In this document: positions 1-8,429 of the stretch, piece after piece | Layout: every line of letters starts with the position of its first letter | Numbering within the stretch: the first letter of the stretch is position 1 | From: an uncultured Bacteroidales bacterium | GTDB lineage: Bacteria; Bacteroidota; Bacteroidia; Bacteroidales; Muribaculaceae | Assembly (NCBI GenBank): GCA_900539915.1 | Contig: UQDU01000039.1 | Location: forward strand, 1 to 20,350 | Direction of reading: 5' to 3' | DNA: 20,350 nt | Position numbers and translations under genes: made by a program | The notes under the pieces: model-generated | The model's input: only the letters and a program-made list of their open reading frames with translations | Databases searched by the model: none | What the model was told of the DNA's origin: nothing

Positions 1-115
1 ATCAAAAGATACACCACTCAGGATTTAACTTTTGTTATTAAACACCCTCTTAAAATGGCACGCATGCCCGGGGCATATATGTGTCCATCTATTTTTAACT
101 AAACACTATAACGCT
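1..115. other. Left-edge non-coding stretch downstream of the alkaline phosphatase
   Basis: No gene is supported here. It lies 3' of the minus-strand phosphatase and is AT-rich. A 13-nt near-perfect palindrome (ATGCCCGGGGCAT, 64-76) could form a 5-bp hairpin, but in the direction of transcription no T-run follows it, so I do not call a terminator. Confidence 0.5.
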
Positions 116-1513
116 TTATTTAGCCGCTTGGTTGAGTATCTTGACAGGCACCCGGGTGTTGTCATAGAATCCGGTGAAATCCTGAGCGCCGACACCTACA
201 GCATAGAGTGGCACGAAGCAGCCCGAATGCTCCCCGGTGGTGAAGCCTATGCCATAGTGGTCGCCGAGTATGCGGAATGTCTCCATAACCAGCGGCGAGT
301 AGCTCTTGTAGTAGGTGACCGTGCGCTCCGAGTTGTCGCGGTCTATGAATGTCTGCTTGAATGCTTCACGCAATGCCTCATCCTGCTTATCTGTGACAGG
401 TATGGCAGTGTAAAGACTGAAATCATCGGTCAGCATCTCCTTGACATCGTCAAAACTGTAGATGCGGCGTGACTTGAGCATCGCCTCAATATCGCGGTTG
501 AAGAGGTCCTTGGACTTCTTTTGGTTATCTATCAGGTCAAGATTCATGTCATAGCCGGTAAATGTGGTGCCGAGACCCATGCCGCCGGTCTCATGGTCGG
601 CGGTCACTACGATAAGGGTCTCATCGGGATGCTGCTTATAGAACTCATAGGCCACAGCGAGCGCATCATTGAAATGCCCTACCTCCTTGATGACAGCAGC
701 CGCATCATTGGCATGTCCGGCCCAGTCGATATTGCCCCCTTCGACCATCATAAAGAAGCGGTCAGGGCTGACACGCTGCAGCTGGTCAAGACAAGCCTTG
801 GTCATATCCACCAATGTAAGAGCCTGAGGGTCATGGCGGTCGATTGTATATCCCAGGTCATAGGCCGCACTGTCAGTGGCGAGCATGACCATACGGGCCG
901 ATGTGATGGTATCAAGTCCGGCAGTGCCGCGCACAGTGACATATCCGGCTTCGGCAAAACGCTCGGGCAGGTCGGTAGGATGGCCATCCTTGTCGCGGAG
1001 TCCGCGCCAGTTGCTTCCCGAAATAAACTCATATCCGCTCGCAGCAGCCTGACAGCCTATCTCGTAATACATCTTACGGTTAGGAACATGGGCATAGAAT
1101 GCGCCGGGAGTGGCATCGTCAGGAGCCACATTAGTAACCAGACCGATGCCGTAGCCGTCACGACGCAAATCCCGGGCTATGGAGTAGACCTCTGTGGTAT
1201 CGGCGGCCATGCCGAGCATGCTGTTGCGCGTCTTGGAGCCGGTGGAGAGCGCCGTACCGGCCGCTGCGGAGTCGGTCACAGGGCTTGACGCTGAATATGT
1301 GGATATGAGACCCGTCACCGGGAAACTCATCATCAGGGGCGTATCCGATTTCTTGATGTCACGCATATAGCTTTCGGTGGCCATGGCGTGGCCGGCACCC
1401 ATGCCGTCACCTATAAAATAGAATATATACTTGGCATCGCCGGCCATAGCGGCAAGCGAACAGCCCATTATGGATGCAACGAGCGATGTCTTGATGAAAT
1501 TGGCGGTTTTCAT
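116..1513 (-). CDS. Alkaline phosphatase, PhoA family, secreted
   Basis: A 465-aa phosphomonoesterase expected to release inorganic phosphate from phosphoesters in the periplasm. Seen: an N-terminal signal peptide (roughly residues 1-24, with AMA before GD as a plausible signal peptidase I site; IMGC at 15-18 is a poor lipobox). The metal-binding FIGDGMG motif is at 33-39. DSAAAGTALSTG begins at 81, with S82 as the expected phosphoserine nucleophile. A metal-ligand block EGGNIDWAGH, the TADHETGG motif and a C-terminal GEHSG also occur. Length and motif order fit the PhoA family and no catalytic block is missing. It lies 19 bp downstream of the GH3 gene, so it is probably the last gene of that transcript. 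No Pho-box-like element was recognised. The family is clear; the substrate is unknown. Confidence 0.93.
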   Translation of the reverse strand: MKTANFIKTSLVASIMGCSLAAMAGDAKYIFYFIGDGMGAGHAMATESYMRDIKKSDTPLMMSFPVTGLISTYSASSPVTDSAAAGTALSTGSKTRNSMLGMAADTTEVYSIARDLRRDGYGIGLVTNVAPDDATPGAFYAHVPNRKMYYEIGCQAAASGYEFISGSNWRGLRDKDGHPTDLPERFAEAGYVTVRGTAGLDTITSARMVMLATDSAAYDLGYTIDRHDPQALTLVDMTKACLDQLQRVSPDRFFMMVEGGNIDWAGHANDAAAVIKEVGHFNDALAVAYEFYKQHPDETLIVVTADHETGGMGLGTTFTGYDMNLDLIDNQKKSKDLFNRDIEAMLKSRRIYSFDDVKEMLTDDFSLYTAIPVTDKQDEALREAFKQTFIDRDNSERTVTYYKSYSPLVMETFRILGDHYGIGFTTGEHSGCFVPLYAVGVGAQDFTGFYDNTRVPVKILNQAAK

Positions 1514-1532
1514 TGGATGTCGGTATTATAGG

Positions 1533-3059
1533 TTAGTTTTTTCGGTCGTTAAGCGTGAGCATAGGCTCTATGATGTGGCGGTCAGGACAGAGACGCGGCA
1601 CCTTGCGCTGCCCTCCGAGTTTGCCTGTAGAGGCAAGCCACTCGTCAAACAGTCCTTTGCGAGCCTCTACTATTGAGAGCCGGGCAAGGAAAATATCCCC
1701 GGTGCGCTTGGCCTGATAGTCGCTGTTGACGCCCTGCAATGCCTTGTCAAGCACGGCAGCAAAAGCGGAAATGTCAGATGGCGGCGTCTCAAATTCCACG
1801 AGCCACTGATGATGCCCCTTGCTCTTGTCGGTGGTATATACGGGAGCGGCGGTATAATTGGCCACGGAGGCAGCGGTCTGATGACAAGCCTCGGCCATGG
1901 CGGCATCGGCATTATAGACCATCAGCTCCTCGCCGAAAGCATTGATATACTGCTTGGTGCGGCCCTCTATGGTTATTCTCAGCGGCGAAGTGCCATGGAT
2001 GCGCACAGTGTCGCCGGGGCGGTAACGCCACAGTCCGTTGCACGATGTGATGACGAGTTCGTACACCTCCCCGTCTCTGACTTCCCATGCCGGGACAGCC
2101 TCGGGAGCTGCCTCAGCCGAACGCGCCACGGGGATAAATTCATAGAAGACGCCATCGGTTATCATCAGCAACATGGCCCGTATGCCGGGGTCATCCTGCA
2201 CGGCGAAGAAGCCTTCAGAGGCGTTATACGTCTCAAGGTAGTGCATGCGCCCACGGTCGGTGATAGCGTCATACTGCTCGCGGTAGGGGTCAAATGAGAT
2301 GCCTCCGTGGAAAAACACTTCCAGATTAGGCCATACCTCATGTATCGACGAGACTCCTCGCTGTTTAAGCACTCCGCGAAGCACCGTCAGGAACCACGAG
2401 GGCACTCCTGAGATGTTGGTGACATCCTGACCTACCGATTCTGCGATAAGCCGCGGCAGCTTTTCGTGCCATGACTCCATAAGCGCGGTGTCATGCGAGG
2501 GAACGCGCAGCCTCTCCACAAGCGGATTTATATTGTCAATCAGATGTGCCGAGAGGTCGCCCACCTTCACTCCGTCGGGCAATCCGGCGATTTCATTGGC
2601 AAACGAGCCGCCGAGTATAAATGCCTTGCCGCCGAAAATGCGGCTGTTGGGATTGTTGCGCAGATAATGCCCCACGCTGTAGAGCCCTCCACGGTAATGA
2701 TTCAGACGCAGAGAGTCATCGGTCAGAGGGACATACTTGCTTTTGCCGTCGGTAGTGCCCGACGACTGGGCAAAACGCCGTGTCACTCCGGGCCACAGCA
2801 CATCGGACTGCCCCCCCACGGCATCCATAATATCAGTCCTGACATCGGGATAACTTACCAAAGGAACGCGCTCGGCAAATTCCCTGTAGGTCATGTCGGG
2901 CGTGATGCCGTAACGCCGGCCGTAACGTGTAGCCGACCCTTTGCCCACAAGATAGCGCAGCACGCGCATCTGCGCGCGCTCCACATCCTCGTGGCTTCTG
3001 AGAGCTTTCAGAGCCACATGACAGAAATACGGTCTGAGCAAAGGCGTTACATTTACCAT
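1533..3059 (-). CDS. GH3 auxin-responsive promoter family protein (ANL-type acyl-adenylating fold)
   Basis: A 508-aa member of the GH3 family. Plant GH3 enzymes adenylate a carboxylic acid and join it to an amino acid; the role of bacterial homologues is not established. Seen: SSGTTDGKSK at 99-108, matching the phosphate-binding motif of adenylating enzymes; a central YNASEGFFA block, equivalent to the family's Tyr-x-x-Ser/Thr-Glu ATP/Mg motif; and GLWRYRPGDTVRI, the conserved Tyr-Arg-x-Gly-Asp segment before the C-terminal domain. All three nucleotide-binding motifs look intact, so an active adenylating enzyme is plausible. There is no signal peptide, so it should be cytoplasmic. It lies 76 bp after the ABC exporter and 19 bp before the phosphatase. 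Acyl substrate and acceptor cannot be read from sequence. Confidence 0.9.
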   Translation of the reverse strand: MVNVTPLLRPYFCHVALKALRSHEDVERAQMRVLRYLVGKGSATRYGRRYGITPDMTYREFAERVPLVSYPDVRTDIMDAVGGQSDVLWPGVTRRFAQSSGTTDGKSKYVPLTDDSLRLNHYRGGLYSVGHYLRNNPNSRIFGGKAFILGGSFANEIAGLPDGVKVGDLSAHLIDNINPLVERLRVPSHDTALMESWHEKLPRLIAESVGQDVTNISGVPSWFLTVLRGVLKQRGVSSIHEVWPNLEVFFHGGISFDPYREQYDAITDRGRMHYLETYNASEGFFAVQDDPGIRAMLLMITDGVFYEFIPVARSAEAAPEAVPAWEVRDGEVYELVITSCNGLWRYRPGDTVRIHGTSPLRITIEGRTKQYINAFGEELMVYNADAAMAEACHQTAASVANYTAAPVYTTDKSKGHHQWLVEFETPPSDISAFAAVLDKALQGVNSDYQAKRTGDIFLARLSIVEARKGLFDEWLASTGKLGGQRKVPRLCPDRHIIEPMLTLNDRKN

Positions 3060-3135
3060 GCCGATATGGGGAAAAGGGTATAATGTGAAAACGATGATAC
3101 CGGGAGCCTATGCCGCGGCTCACACTGTCAATACA

Positions 3136-4965
3136 TCAAAACGACTGCATCTCCACAAGCCGCTTATAGTAGCCGCCGAGAGCCATCAGTTCGTCGTGGG
3201 TACCCTTCTCGACTATGCGCCCTTCGTGGAGCACGCATATGAGCGAAGCGTTGCGTATGGTGGAGAGGCGGTGGGCGATGACAAGCGTAGTGCGCGACTT
3301 CATCAGGCGGTCCAGAGCCTCCTGCACCAGATGTTCGCTCTCGGTGTCAAGAGCTGAAGTGGCCTCGTCGAGTATCAGTATCTTGGGGTTCTTGAGGATT
3401 GCCCTGGCTATGGAGATGCGCTGACGCTGACCGCCCGACAGGCGGCATCCGCGGTCACCTATGCAGGTGTCGTAGCCATCCTCCGTAGCCATGATGAAAT
3501 CATGGGCATTGGCCACCTTGGCGGCGGCTATCACCTCCTCGCGTGTGGCTTCCTTGACGCCGAATGTGATATTGTTATATATCGTGTCGTTGAAGAGTAT
3601 GGCTTCCTGGTTGACATTGCCCATCAGCGACCTCAGTTCGGGCACGCGGAAATCACGTATATCCGTACCGTCGATGGTGATATGTCCGGCATCCACATCG
3701 TAGAATCGGGGCATGAGGTCGGCCAGGGTGGATTTGCCCGAACCGCTCTGGCCTACGAGGGCCACAGTCTCGCCGGGCTTGATGGCAAAACTGATGTCCT
3801 CCACCACGGGTGTGGCCGAATCGTAACCGAATTTCACGCCGCGGTATTCCACGGTGCCTCCCTGAGGATTTATGTCCACCGGATTTTCAGGGTCCTTGAT
3901 GTCGTTTTCGGCCTTCATTATCAGGTCCACGCGCTCCATGGACGCCAGACCGCGCTGTATATTGTAAGCCGCGTTGCTAAGGTCTTTGGCCGGATTGATG
4001 ATACTGTAGAATATCACCATATAATAGATAAAGGAGGGCGCGGTGATTGACGATGAACCGTGGAGTATCAGAGTGCCGCCAAACCACAGCACTATGGCGA
4101 TGGTGATGGTGCCAAGGAACTCGCTCATAGGATGGGCAAGGCTCTGACGGCGAGCCAGACGGCATGAGAGCTTATAGAGCTGCTGATTTTCGCGATGGAA
4201 ACGTTCTTTTACCTTATCCTCTGCGGTAAACGCCTTGATGATGCGCAGACCGCCCAGGGTCTCCTCGATGTTGCTGAGGATGGTGCCCCACTGCTGCTGG
4301 TTTTCAAGTGAATTGCGTTTCAACCGCTTGCCTACACGCCCCATGACCAGTCCGGCCAACGGCAGCAGTATCAGCACAAACAGCGTCAGCTGCCACGATA
4401 TGACTATCATCATCACAAGGCATGCGATAATCATCACCGGATTGTTGAACATCATGTTGAGCGAAGCCATGATGGAGTTCTCTATCTCGCCGACATCACC
4501 GCTCATACGCGCCATGACATCACCCTTTCGGGCCGATGTGAAAAACGAGATAGGAAGCGTGGTGACCTTGTCGTACACATAGTTACGCAGGTCCCTCACC
4601 ACTCCGGCTCGCATCGGTATGATGAGATAAGAGGCCAGATAGGCCGTGCCGGTCTTCAATCCGGTCATCACCACAAGCAGCAGGGCCAACAGGGCCAGGG
4701 TAGCACTCGCGCCCCACTCTGATATGCAGATAGTGGTGTAGTAATAGAAATCGTTGACCACCACATCCTTGAGGCTTGCACTGCCTATGGGCAGAAACGT
4801 ATATTCGGCCTTGTTGATGCCGAAAAGTATCTCAAGAATAGGGATGATTACAGCAAACGAGAACAGCGTCAGAAACGCCGTCAGTATATTACAGATGATA
4901 TTGCCGATGAAGTACTTCTTGTAGGGGGGTACAAACCGTATCAGCAGCTGCCAAAAGTCTTTCAT
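3136..4965 (-). CDS. ABC exporter, fused permease and ATPase (MsbA-like half-transporter)
   Basis: A 609-aa inner-membrane exporter with an N-terminal six-helix transmembrane domain (about residues 15-330) and a C-terminal ATPase. ATPase motifs are complete: Walker A GQSGSGKST at 405-413, signature LSGGQ at 509-513, Walker B ILILDE at 529-534 with E534 as catalytic base, and the H-loop His in VIAHR at about 565. It is expected to act as a homodimer. Length and architecture match MsbA/multidrug-type exporters. Lipid A-core is one possible substrate, but sequence alone does not separate lipid, peptide and drug exporters. The 66-aa membrane protein ends 24 bp upstream. A TAACTTTG box ends 5 nt before the ATG, which supports this start and suggests a promoter for this gene and the downstream GH3 and phosphatase genes. 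Confidence 0.93.
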   Translation of the reverse strand: MKDFWQLLIRFVPPYKKYFIGNIICNILTAFLTLFSFAVIIPILEILFGINKAEYTFLPIGSASLKDVVVNDFYYYTTICISEWGASATLALLALLLVVMTGLKTGTAYLASYLIIPMRAGVVRDLRNYVYDKVTTLPISFFTSARKGDVMARMSGDVGEIENSIMASLNMMFNNPVMIIACLVMMIVISWQLTLFVLILLPLAGLVMGRVGKRLKRNSLENQQQWGTILSNIEETLGGLRIIKAFTAEDKVKERFHRENQQLYKLSCRLARRQSLAHPMSEFLGTITIAIVLWFGGTLILHGSSSITAPSFIYYMVIFYSIINPAKDLSNAAYNIQRGLASMERVDLIMKAENDIKDPENPVDINPQGGTVEYRGVKFGYDSATPVVEDISFAIKPGETVALVGQSGSGKSTLADLMPRFYDVDAGHITIDGTDIRDFRVPELRSLMGNVNQEAILFNDTIYNNITFGVKEATREEVIAAAKVANAHDFIMATEDGYDTCIGDRGCRLSGGQRQRISIARAILKNPKILILDEATSALDTESEHLVQEALDRLMKSRTTLVIAHRLSTIRNASLICVLHEGRIVEKGTHDELMALGGYYKRLVEMQSF

Positions 4966-4970
4966 GCCCG

Positions 4971-4978
4971 CAAAGTTA
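4971..4978 (-). promoter_or_regulatory. Bacteroidota -7 box (TAACTTTG) abutting the ABC exporter start
   Basis: An exact match to the TAnnTTTG consensus on the minus strand. It ends 5 nt before the exporter ATG at 4965. No TTTG was found at the usual 19-nt distance upstream, so support is partial. If used, it would give a leaderless or nearly leaderless mRNA. Confidence 0.5.
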
Positions 4979-4989
4979 CTAAATATTCG

Positions 4990-5190
4990 TCACTTGGTGA
5001 TGCGTTTGTCATCCTTTTGACGTGCCACACGGCGCAGATGCAGGTGCAACAGCAATATACATACCAACGTAAGGAATATGAGGCCGAAATAATAGAGGTA
5101 GTTGCCGGCCGCGAGTTCTCCGCGCCCGATGTAACTCATCACGGCAAGATATATAAGCAGTAATACAGGAATCCAGGTAGAGCGTTTCAT
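4990..5190 (-). CDS. Small hypothetical membrane protein, 66 aa
   Basis: I do not recognise a named family. The protein has two hydrophobic stretches (about residues 6-21 and 31-50). They are separated by a short polar loop (GRGELAAGNY), and a basic C-terminal tail (LRRVARQKDDKRITK) should lie in the cytoplasm. That is the layout of a small inner-membrane hairpin protein. It sits on the same strand between the exonuclease (89 bp upstream) and the ABC exporter (24 bp downstream). Its position and sensible membrane topology favour a real gene. A role as a partner of the exporter is possible but unsupported. No signal peptide or catalytic motif is visible. Confidence 0.7.
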   Translation of the reverse strand: MKRSTWIPVLLLIYLAVMSYIGRGELAAGNYLYYFGLIFLTLVCILLLHLHLRRVARQKDDKRITK

Positions 5191-5279
5191 TTAAGATGTG
5201 TCAGATGGTCAAGAAATGGTAGAGGGAGAGAATAAAACGAAAAATAGGTCAATTTACTATCGGAGGGGCACCTGCAGCG

Positions 5280-5936
5280 TCAATCGGCATCCGTCGGCGA
5301 CGGCACATCAACGGATACAGGACGCTTGAACGGAGAACTGTCCGGGTCAAAACCGCCGGCTTCAAGAGTGTTGTATATCCTCAGACAAGCCCAGGCGTCA
5401 ATGGCAGCATACACCTGCTGGGCATGCGAGAGCGAGGGTGCTTCCCAGTTGCTGAGACGCTGCGACTTGGATATGCGTCCCCCGAAGATTATTCCGTAGA
5501 TTTTCTGGAGGCTTGCATCCGTGATGCCAAATTGCTTGACAAGCTCCTGAAGCTCCACGAACCCGGCCGGGGCAAACTCGCCACGCCTATGGAGCATCTG
5601 GAAGTCGTCACGCAGCGACAGCCCTATCTTCAATATGGTATCGTCTTGCAGAAAATCCCTGACAGGGTCTATGCCGATGTTGTTAAGCCTGAACAGAAAC
5701 GCGCGGTCAAGAGTCGACACCTGCATCAGGGCCACTTCATTCATGTGGCCCTTGCGAAATGACGGACGGGTTTCTGTATCAAAGCCTACACGTGGCTGTG
5801 TCTTGAGATATTCAAGTGCCTTGGCTGCTTCCTCCGGTGTGTTGACCAGACTTATATCGCCGGCGAAAGTGACCATCGGCATCGAGGCCAAGCGGTCCTT
5901 GGAGATGGCAATGTGGAAGTCTTTTAAGTCAAACAT
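5280..5936 (-). CDS. 3'-5' exonuclease, DEDDy (RNase D-like) fold
   Basis: A 218-aa ribonuclease D/DnaQ-type exonuclease domain protein. Exo I is GFDTET with D53 and E55. Exo II is ILKIGLSLRDDFQ with D110 or D111. Exo III is YAAIDAW with Y176 and D180. The tyrosine four residues before the last Asp puts it in the DEDDy subclass. Only the nuclease domain is present; the HRDC domains of RNase D are absent. The open frame extends upstream to 6044, but that extension overlaps cytidine deaminase and is rich in Cys and Arg. I therefore start at the ATG at 5934-5936, which has a TACCTTTG promoter-like box 4 nt upstream. The gene follows cytidine deaminase by 34 bp. Whether it acts on RNA or DNA cannot be told. 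Confidence 0.88.
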   Translation of the reverse strand: MFDLKDFHIAISKDRLASMPMVTFAGDISLVNTPEEAAKALEYLKTQPRVGFDTETRPSFRKGHMNEVALMQVSTLDRAFLFRLNNIGIDPVRDFLQDDTILKIGLSLRDDFQMLHRRGEFAPAGFVELQELVKQFGITDASLQKIYGIIFGGRISKSQRLSNWEAPSLSHAQQVYAAIDAWACLRIYNTLEAGGFDPDSSPFKRPVSVDVPSPTDAD

Positions 5937-5940
5937 ACCA

Positions 5941-5948
5941 CAAAGGTA
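5941..5948 (-). promoter_or_regulatory. Bacteroidota -7 box (TACCTTTG) directly before the exonuclease ATG
   Basis: A TAnnTTTG match on the minus strand, ending 4 nt before the ATG at 5936. No good -33 element was found. It supports the shorter exonuclease start and could allow expression apart from the upstream operon. Confidence 0.45.
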
Positions 5949-5970
5949 CGCATTTTTCGCGACATATCCG

Positions 5971-6444
5971 CTAAAACTCGGTAAATGAGAGCGGAAGCAA
6001 CGACCGCACCGACGGCAATATGAATATGTCGTCACGTCCAACAAGAAGCACCTTTACATCGGCTGCGCCGAGATGCTCATACTCCAAAAGTGCCTGTCGG
6101 CATGCACCGCACGGCGACACCGGTTCGGCCACTTCACGCCCGTCGGTGCCTCTGGCAGCGATGGCTATACGTTCAAAACGCGCATCGGGATGCGACGCAT
6201 GCGCATAGTAAGCGGCTGTGCGCTCGGCACACATGCTTGACGGGAATGCTGCATTTTCCTGATTGGAGCCGGTGACTATATCGCCGTTGCTCAAAAGGAT
6301 GGCCGCGCCTACGCCGAAATGGCTGTAAGGCGAGTATGTGCGGCCCGAAGCCTCGCGTGCGGCATCGACAAGACGGCGGTCGACCTCGTCAAGCTCAGTA
6401 TATCCGACCGCTTTGATCGGAGTGGTGATAGTTATGTCTTTCAT
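5971..6444 (-). CDS. cdd: Cytidine deaminase
   Basis: A 157-aa homotetrameric-type cytidine deaminase that converts cytidine or deoxycytidine to uridine or deoxyuridine in pyrimidine salvage. Seen: the substrate-binding segment around GSNQENAAFPSS; the catalytic CAER motif with Zn ligand C72 and proton-shuttle E74; and PCGACRQ supplying Zn ligands C112 and C115. The length is somewhat above the 130-140 aa usual for the short tetrameric class because of an N-terminal extension of about 15 residues. It sits 36 bp after the acetyltransferase and 34 bp before the exonuclease, so one transcript is likely. All catalytic residues are present. Confidence 0.95.
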   Translation of the reverse strand: MKDITITTPIKAVGYTELDEVDRRLVDAAREASGRTYSPYSHFGVGAAILLSNGDIVTGSNQENAAFPSSMCAERTAAYYAHASHPDARFERIAIAARGTDGREVAEPVSPCGACRQALLEYEHLGAADVKVLLVGRDDIFILPSVRSLLPLSFTEF

Positions 6445-6480
6445 GGTCAGTATCTTATATCATCGGATAAAGGAATATTA

Positions 6481-7611
6481 TTACAGATCGCGGCGGTAAG
6501 CACGGCGGCGGCGGTGCTGCCTCCGCTCGAAATATTGCCACTGGAGCTGCACGGCGTGGTTGTCCTCCAGCTCGAGATTGCTCTCGGCCCACTTGTATCC
6601 GTTAGCGATATAATTGGGAAGCAGATGTGAAAACAACATGGCGTTGACCCCCTTGTTTTGAAATTCGGGCTTGATAGCCACGAGCATAAGGTCCACGATG
6701 TCATTGTGGCGGTACAGAGCCTTCAGGATTCGCGCCCATCCGAGAGGCCACAGCCGTCCGCGGCTCTTCTGAAGGGCTTTTGACAGTGACGGCAGCGATA
6801 TGCCGGCCCCTATCAGCTTGTCGTCCTTATCCACTATGATGCAGATGTCGTCAAGGCGCAGCACTCCGAGATACATGTCGATGTAGTGGTCTATCAGAGC
6901 CGGTGTAAGCGGCGAATAGCCATACAGCTGGTCGTATGCCTCGTTGACCAATTCGAAGAACGCCCTTCCGTAGCGTCGCTTGAGCTCTTTGCGGCTCTTG
7001 ACCTCCGCCACATGCAGGTCATATTTCTTGCTTACGATGTCGGAGATGCGCTGGTACTTGTCGGGCACCTTGTCAGGCACAGTCATGCGGTACTCCACCC
7101 AATCGGTATCTTTGACAAAGCCCATACGCTCCATGTGTCGCGGATAGTAGGGATGGTTGTATATGGTGGCTATGGTGCCGAGCTCGTCAAAGCCCTCCAC
7201 AAGCATCCCCTCATGGTCCATGTCTGTAAAGCCCATCGGACCTACGAGGGTTTCCATGCCTCGCTGGCGCAACCAGTCGGATGCTGCCGCAAACAGGGCA
7301 TCGGCCACCTCATCGTCATCTATGAAATCCACCCAGCCAAAGCGGCCCTCCTTGCGGCCTGACCGTTCGTTGACGCTGCGGTTGATGATGGCTGTGATGC
7401 GTCCCACAGGCTTGCCGTCACGGTAGGCCATAAACGACTGGACGTCACAAAACTCAAATGCCGGATTACCCTCAGGGCGCAGTGTCGCCACCTCGTCAAA
7501 CACCAGCGGCGGCACAAAGCAGTTGTTGCCCCTGTAATGGTCTATGCCGAAATTGACATACCGCTTCAGAGCCTTCTTAGTCTTGGGTATCTCTCTGATT
7601 TCTACTGACAT
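6481..7611 (-). CDS. GNAT-fold N-acetyltransferase-like protein, 376 aa
   Basis: Belongs to a family of about 370-aa proteins that I recognise from Bacteroidales but cannot name functionally. An N-terminal half (to about residue 185) carries conserved motifs such as GPMGFTDMDHEG and YNHPYYPRHMERMGF. A C-terminal half contains LMLVAIKPEFQNKGVNAMLF, resembling the acetyl-CoA-binding strand and Q/R-x-x-G-x-G/A loop of GNAT enzymes. The protein ends in a very basic tail (ERRQHRRRRAYRRDL). There are no membrane segments or signal peptide. It follows the pseudokinase gene by 29 bp and precedes cytidine deaminase by 36 bp. The acceptor substrate is unknown. The acetyltransferase fold is likely; activity is inferred. 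Confidence 0.8.
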   Translation of the reverse strand: MSVEIREIPKTKKALKRYVNFGIDHYRGNNCFVPPLVFDEVATLRPEGNPAFEFCDVQSFMAYRDGKPVGRITAIINRSVNERSGRKEGRFGWVDFIDDDEVADALFAAASDWLRQRGMETLVGPMGFTDMDHEGMLVEGFDELGTIATIYNHPYYPRHMERMGFVKDTDWVEYRMTVPDKVPDKYQRISDIVSKKYDLHVAEVKSRKELKRRYGRAFFELVNEAYDQLYGYSPLTPALIDHYIDMYLGVLRLDDICIIVDKDDKLIGAGISLPSLSKALQKSRGRLWPLGWARILKALYRHNDIVDLMLVAIKPEFQNKGVNAMLFSHLLPNYIANGYKWAESNLELEDNHAVQLQWQYFERRQHRRRRAYRRDL

Positions 7612-7640
7612 ATATACTTGTATCTTATTCTGTTATTCGA

Positions 7641-8390
7641 TTATGGATGCGGAGCATAACCCGACGAGAGCCATGCAAGCACCGACAGCATCACTACCAG
7701 AAACGCGAGAATCCATACGAGCAGACGGTTGTTGTTACGTCCTTGGAGAGCCATATGGAGGTCATTGGCCGAGCGGAAATGCGGCTTGCCCTTGCTCATG
7801 CACTGGCGGGCTATCGTGCGAAGACGCGGATTGTGGCTGTCAAGGGCATCAAGCGTCTCGGTGAGGACCTTTCCAAACTGCCGGACGTCTTCCTCCACGT
7901 CGTCAGGCTTGAGCGACTGTTTCTGGTCAAATCCCACGTCGATGAGCTTCAGATTACCTACATTTTCGGTAAACTGTATGGTCTCGGGTCGTATAGGCTG
8001 ATGCACGAGATGGTTGGCCTCGATATATTCCATGGCCTCTACCAGCTCATGGCAGACCTTACGCAGATGCTCGTCAGTGACTTTTTTCTCGTCGATGAGC
8101 TTGCGGAGCGAGTCGCCATACACATCGTCGGTGATGATGCACATGCCCAGGCCGGGAACCTCCTCGAAGTCGTTGATCATGACGATGTTGGGATGACAGA
8201 GATTGTAGCGCACATCAAACTCGCGCTCTATCATCTCCTTCATCGCCGGATCATCGCGATACTGCTCCTTGAGGGTCTTGAGCATAACCCATTTGCCATG
8301 CTTCTTGGCGGTGTACACATCATAAAACTCCTCGTCCCACAGGGGCAAGTGCTCGATTTCAGTCCATTTATCGTTCTCAGCCATAAGCAT
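7641..8390 (-). CDS. Tail-anchored protein kinase-like protein, predicted pseudokinase
   Basis: A 249-aa protein with a bacterial Ser/Thr kinase-like fold followed by one transmembrane helix (about 223-241) and a short tail, so the kinase domain should face the cytoplasm. Seen: the ATP-site lysine K38 in WVMLKTLK, a helix-C glutamate (E57, in EREFDVRYN) and the HPNIV motif at 66-70. The catalytic loop is degraded. HRD is replaced by H130-Q131-P132, so the catalytic Asp is lost. The Mg-binding Asn of the KPEN block is T137. DFG reads D151-V152-G153. There is no Gly-rich loop or APE motif. It should therefore bind ligand or partners, not phosphorylate. MAEN at the third codon is an alternative start. 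It is the first gene of the minus-strand series, about 40 nt below a full promoter. Confidence 0.82.
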   Translation of the reverse strand: MLMAENDKWTEIEHLPLWDEEFYDVYTAKKHGKWVMLKTLKEQYRDDPAMKEMIEREFDVRYNLCHPNIVMINDFEEVPGLGMCIITDDVYGDSLRKLIDEKKVTDEHLRKVCHELVEAMEYIEANHLVHQPIRPETIQFTENVGNLKLIDVGFDQKQSLKPDDVEEDVRQFGKVLTETLDALDSHNPRLRTIARQCMSKGKPHFRSANDLHMALQGRNNNRLLVWILAFLVVMLSVLAWLSSGYAPHP

Positions 8391-8429
8391 CTCGGTTAAG
8401 ACACCGACGCTCTATCCACGCCAGCCACA

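Noticed and set aside
64..76. ATGCCCGGGGCAT dyad as a terminator for the phosphatase
   Set aside because: The stem is only about 5 bp and no T-run follows in the direction of transcription.
521..1288. 255-codon open frame on the plus strand
   Set aside because: Antisense to the alkaline phosphatase, whose catalytic motifs are intact on the other strand; no recognisable domain.
5937..6044. N-terminal extension of the exonuclease frame
   Set aside because: It overlaps cytidine deaminase, is rich in Cys and Arg unlike the family, and a promoter-like box precedes the inner ATG at 5936.
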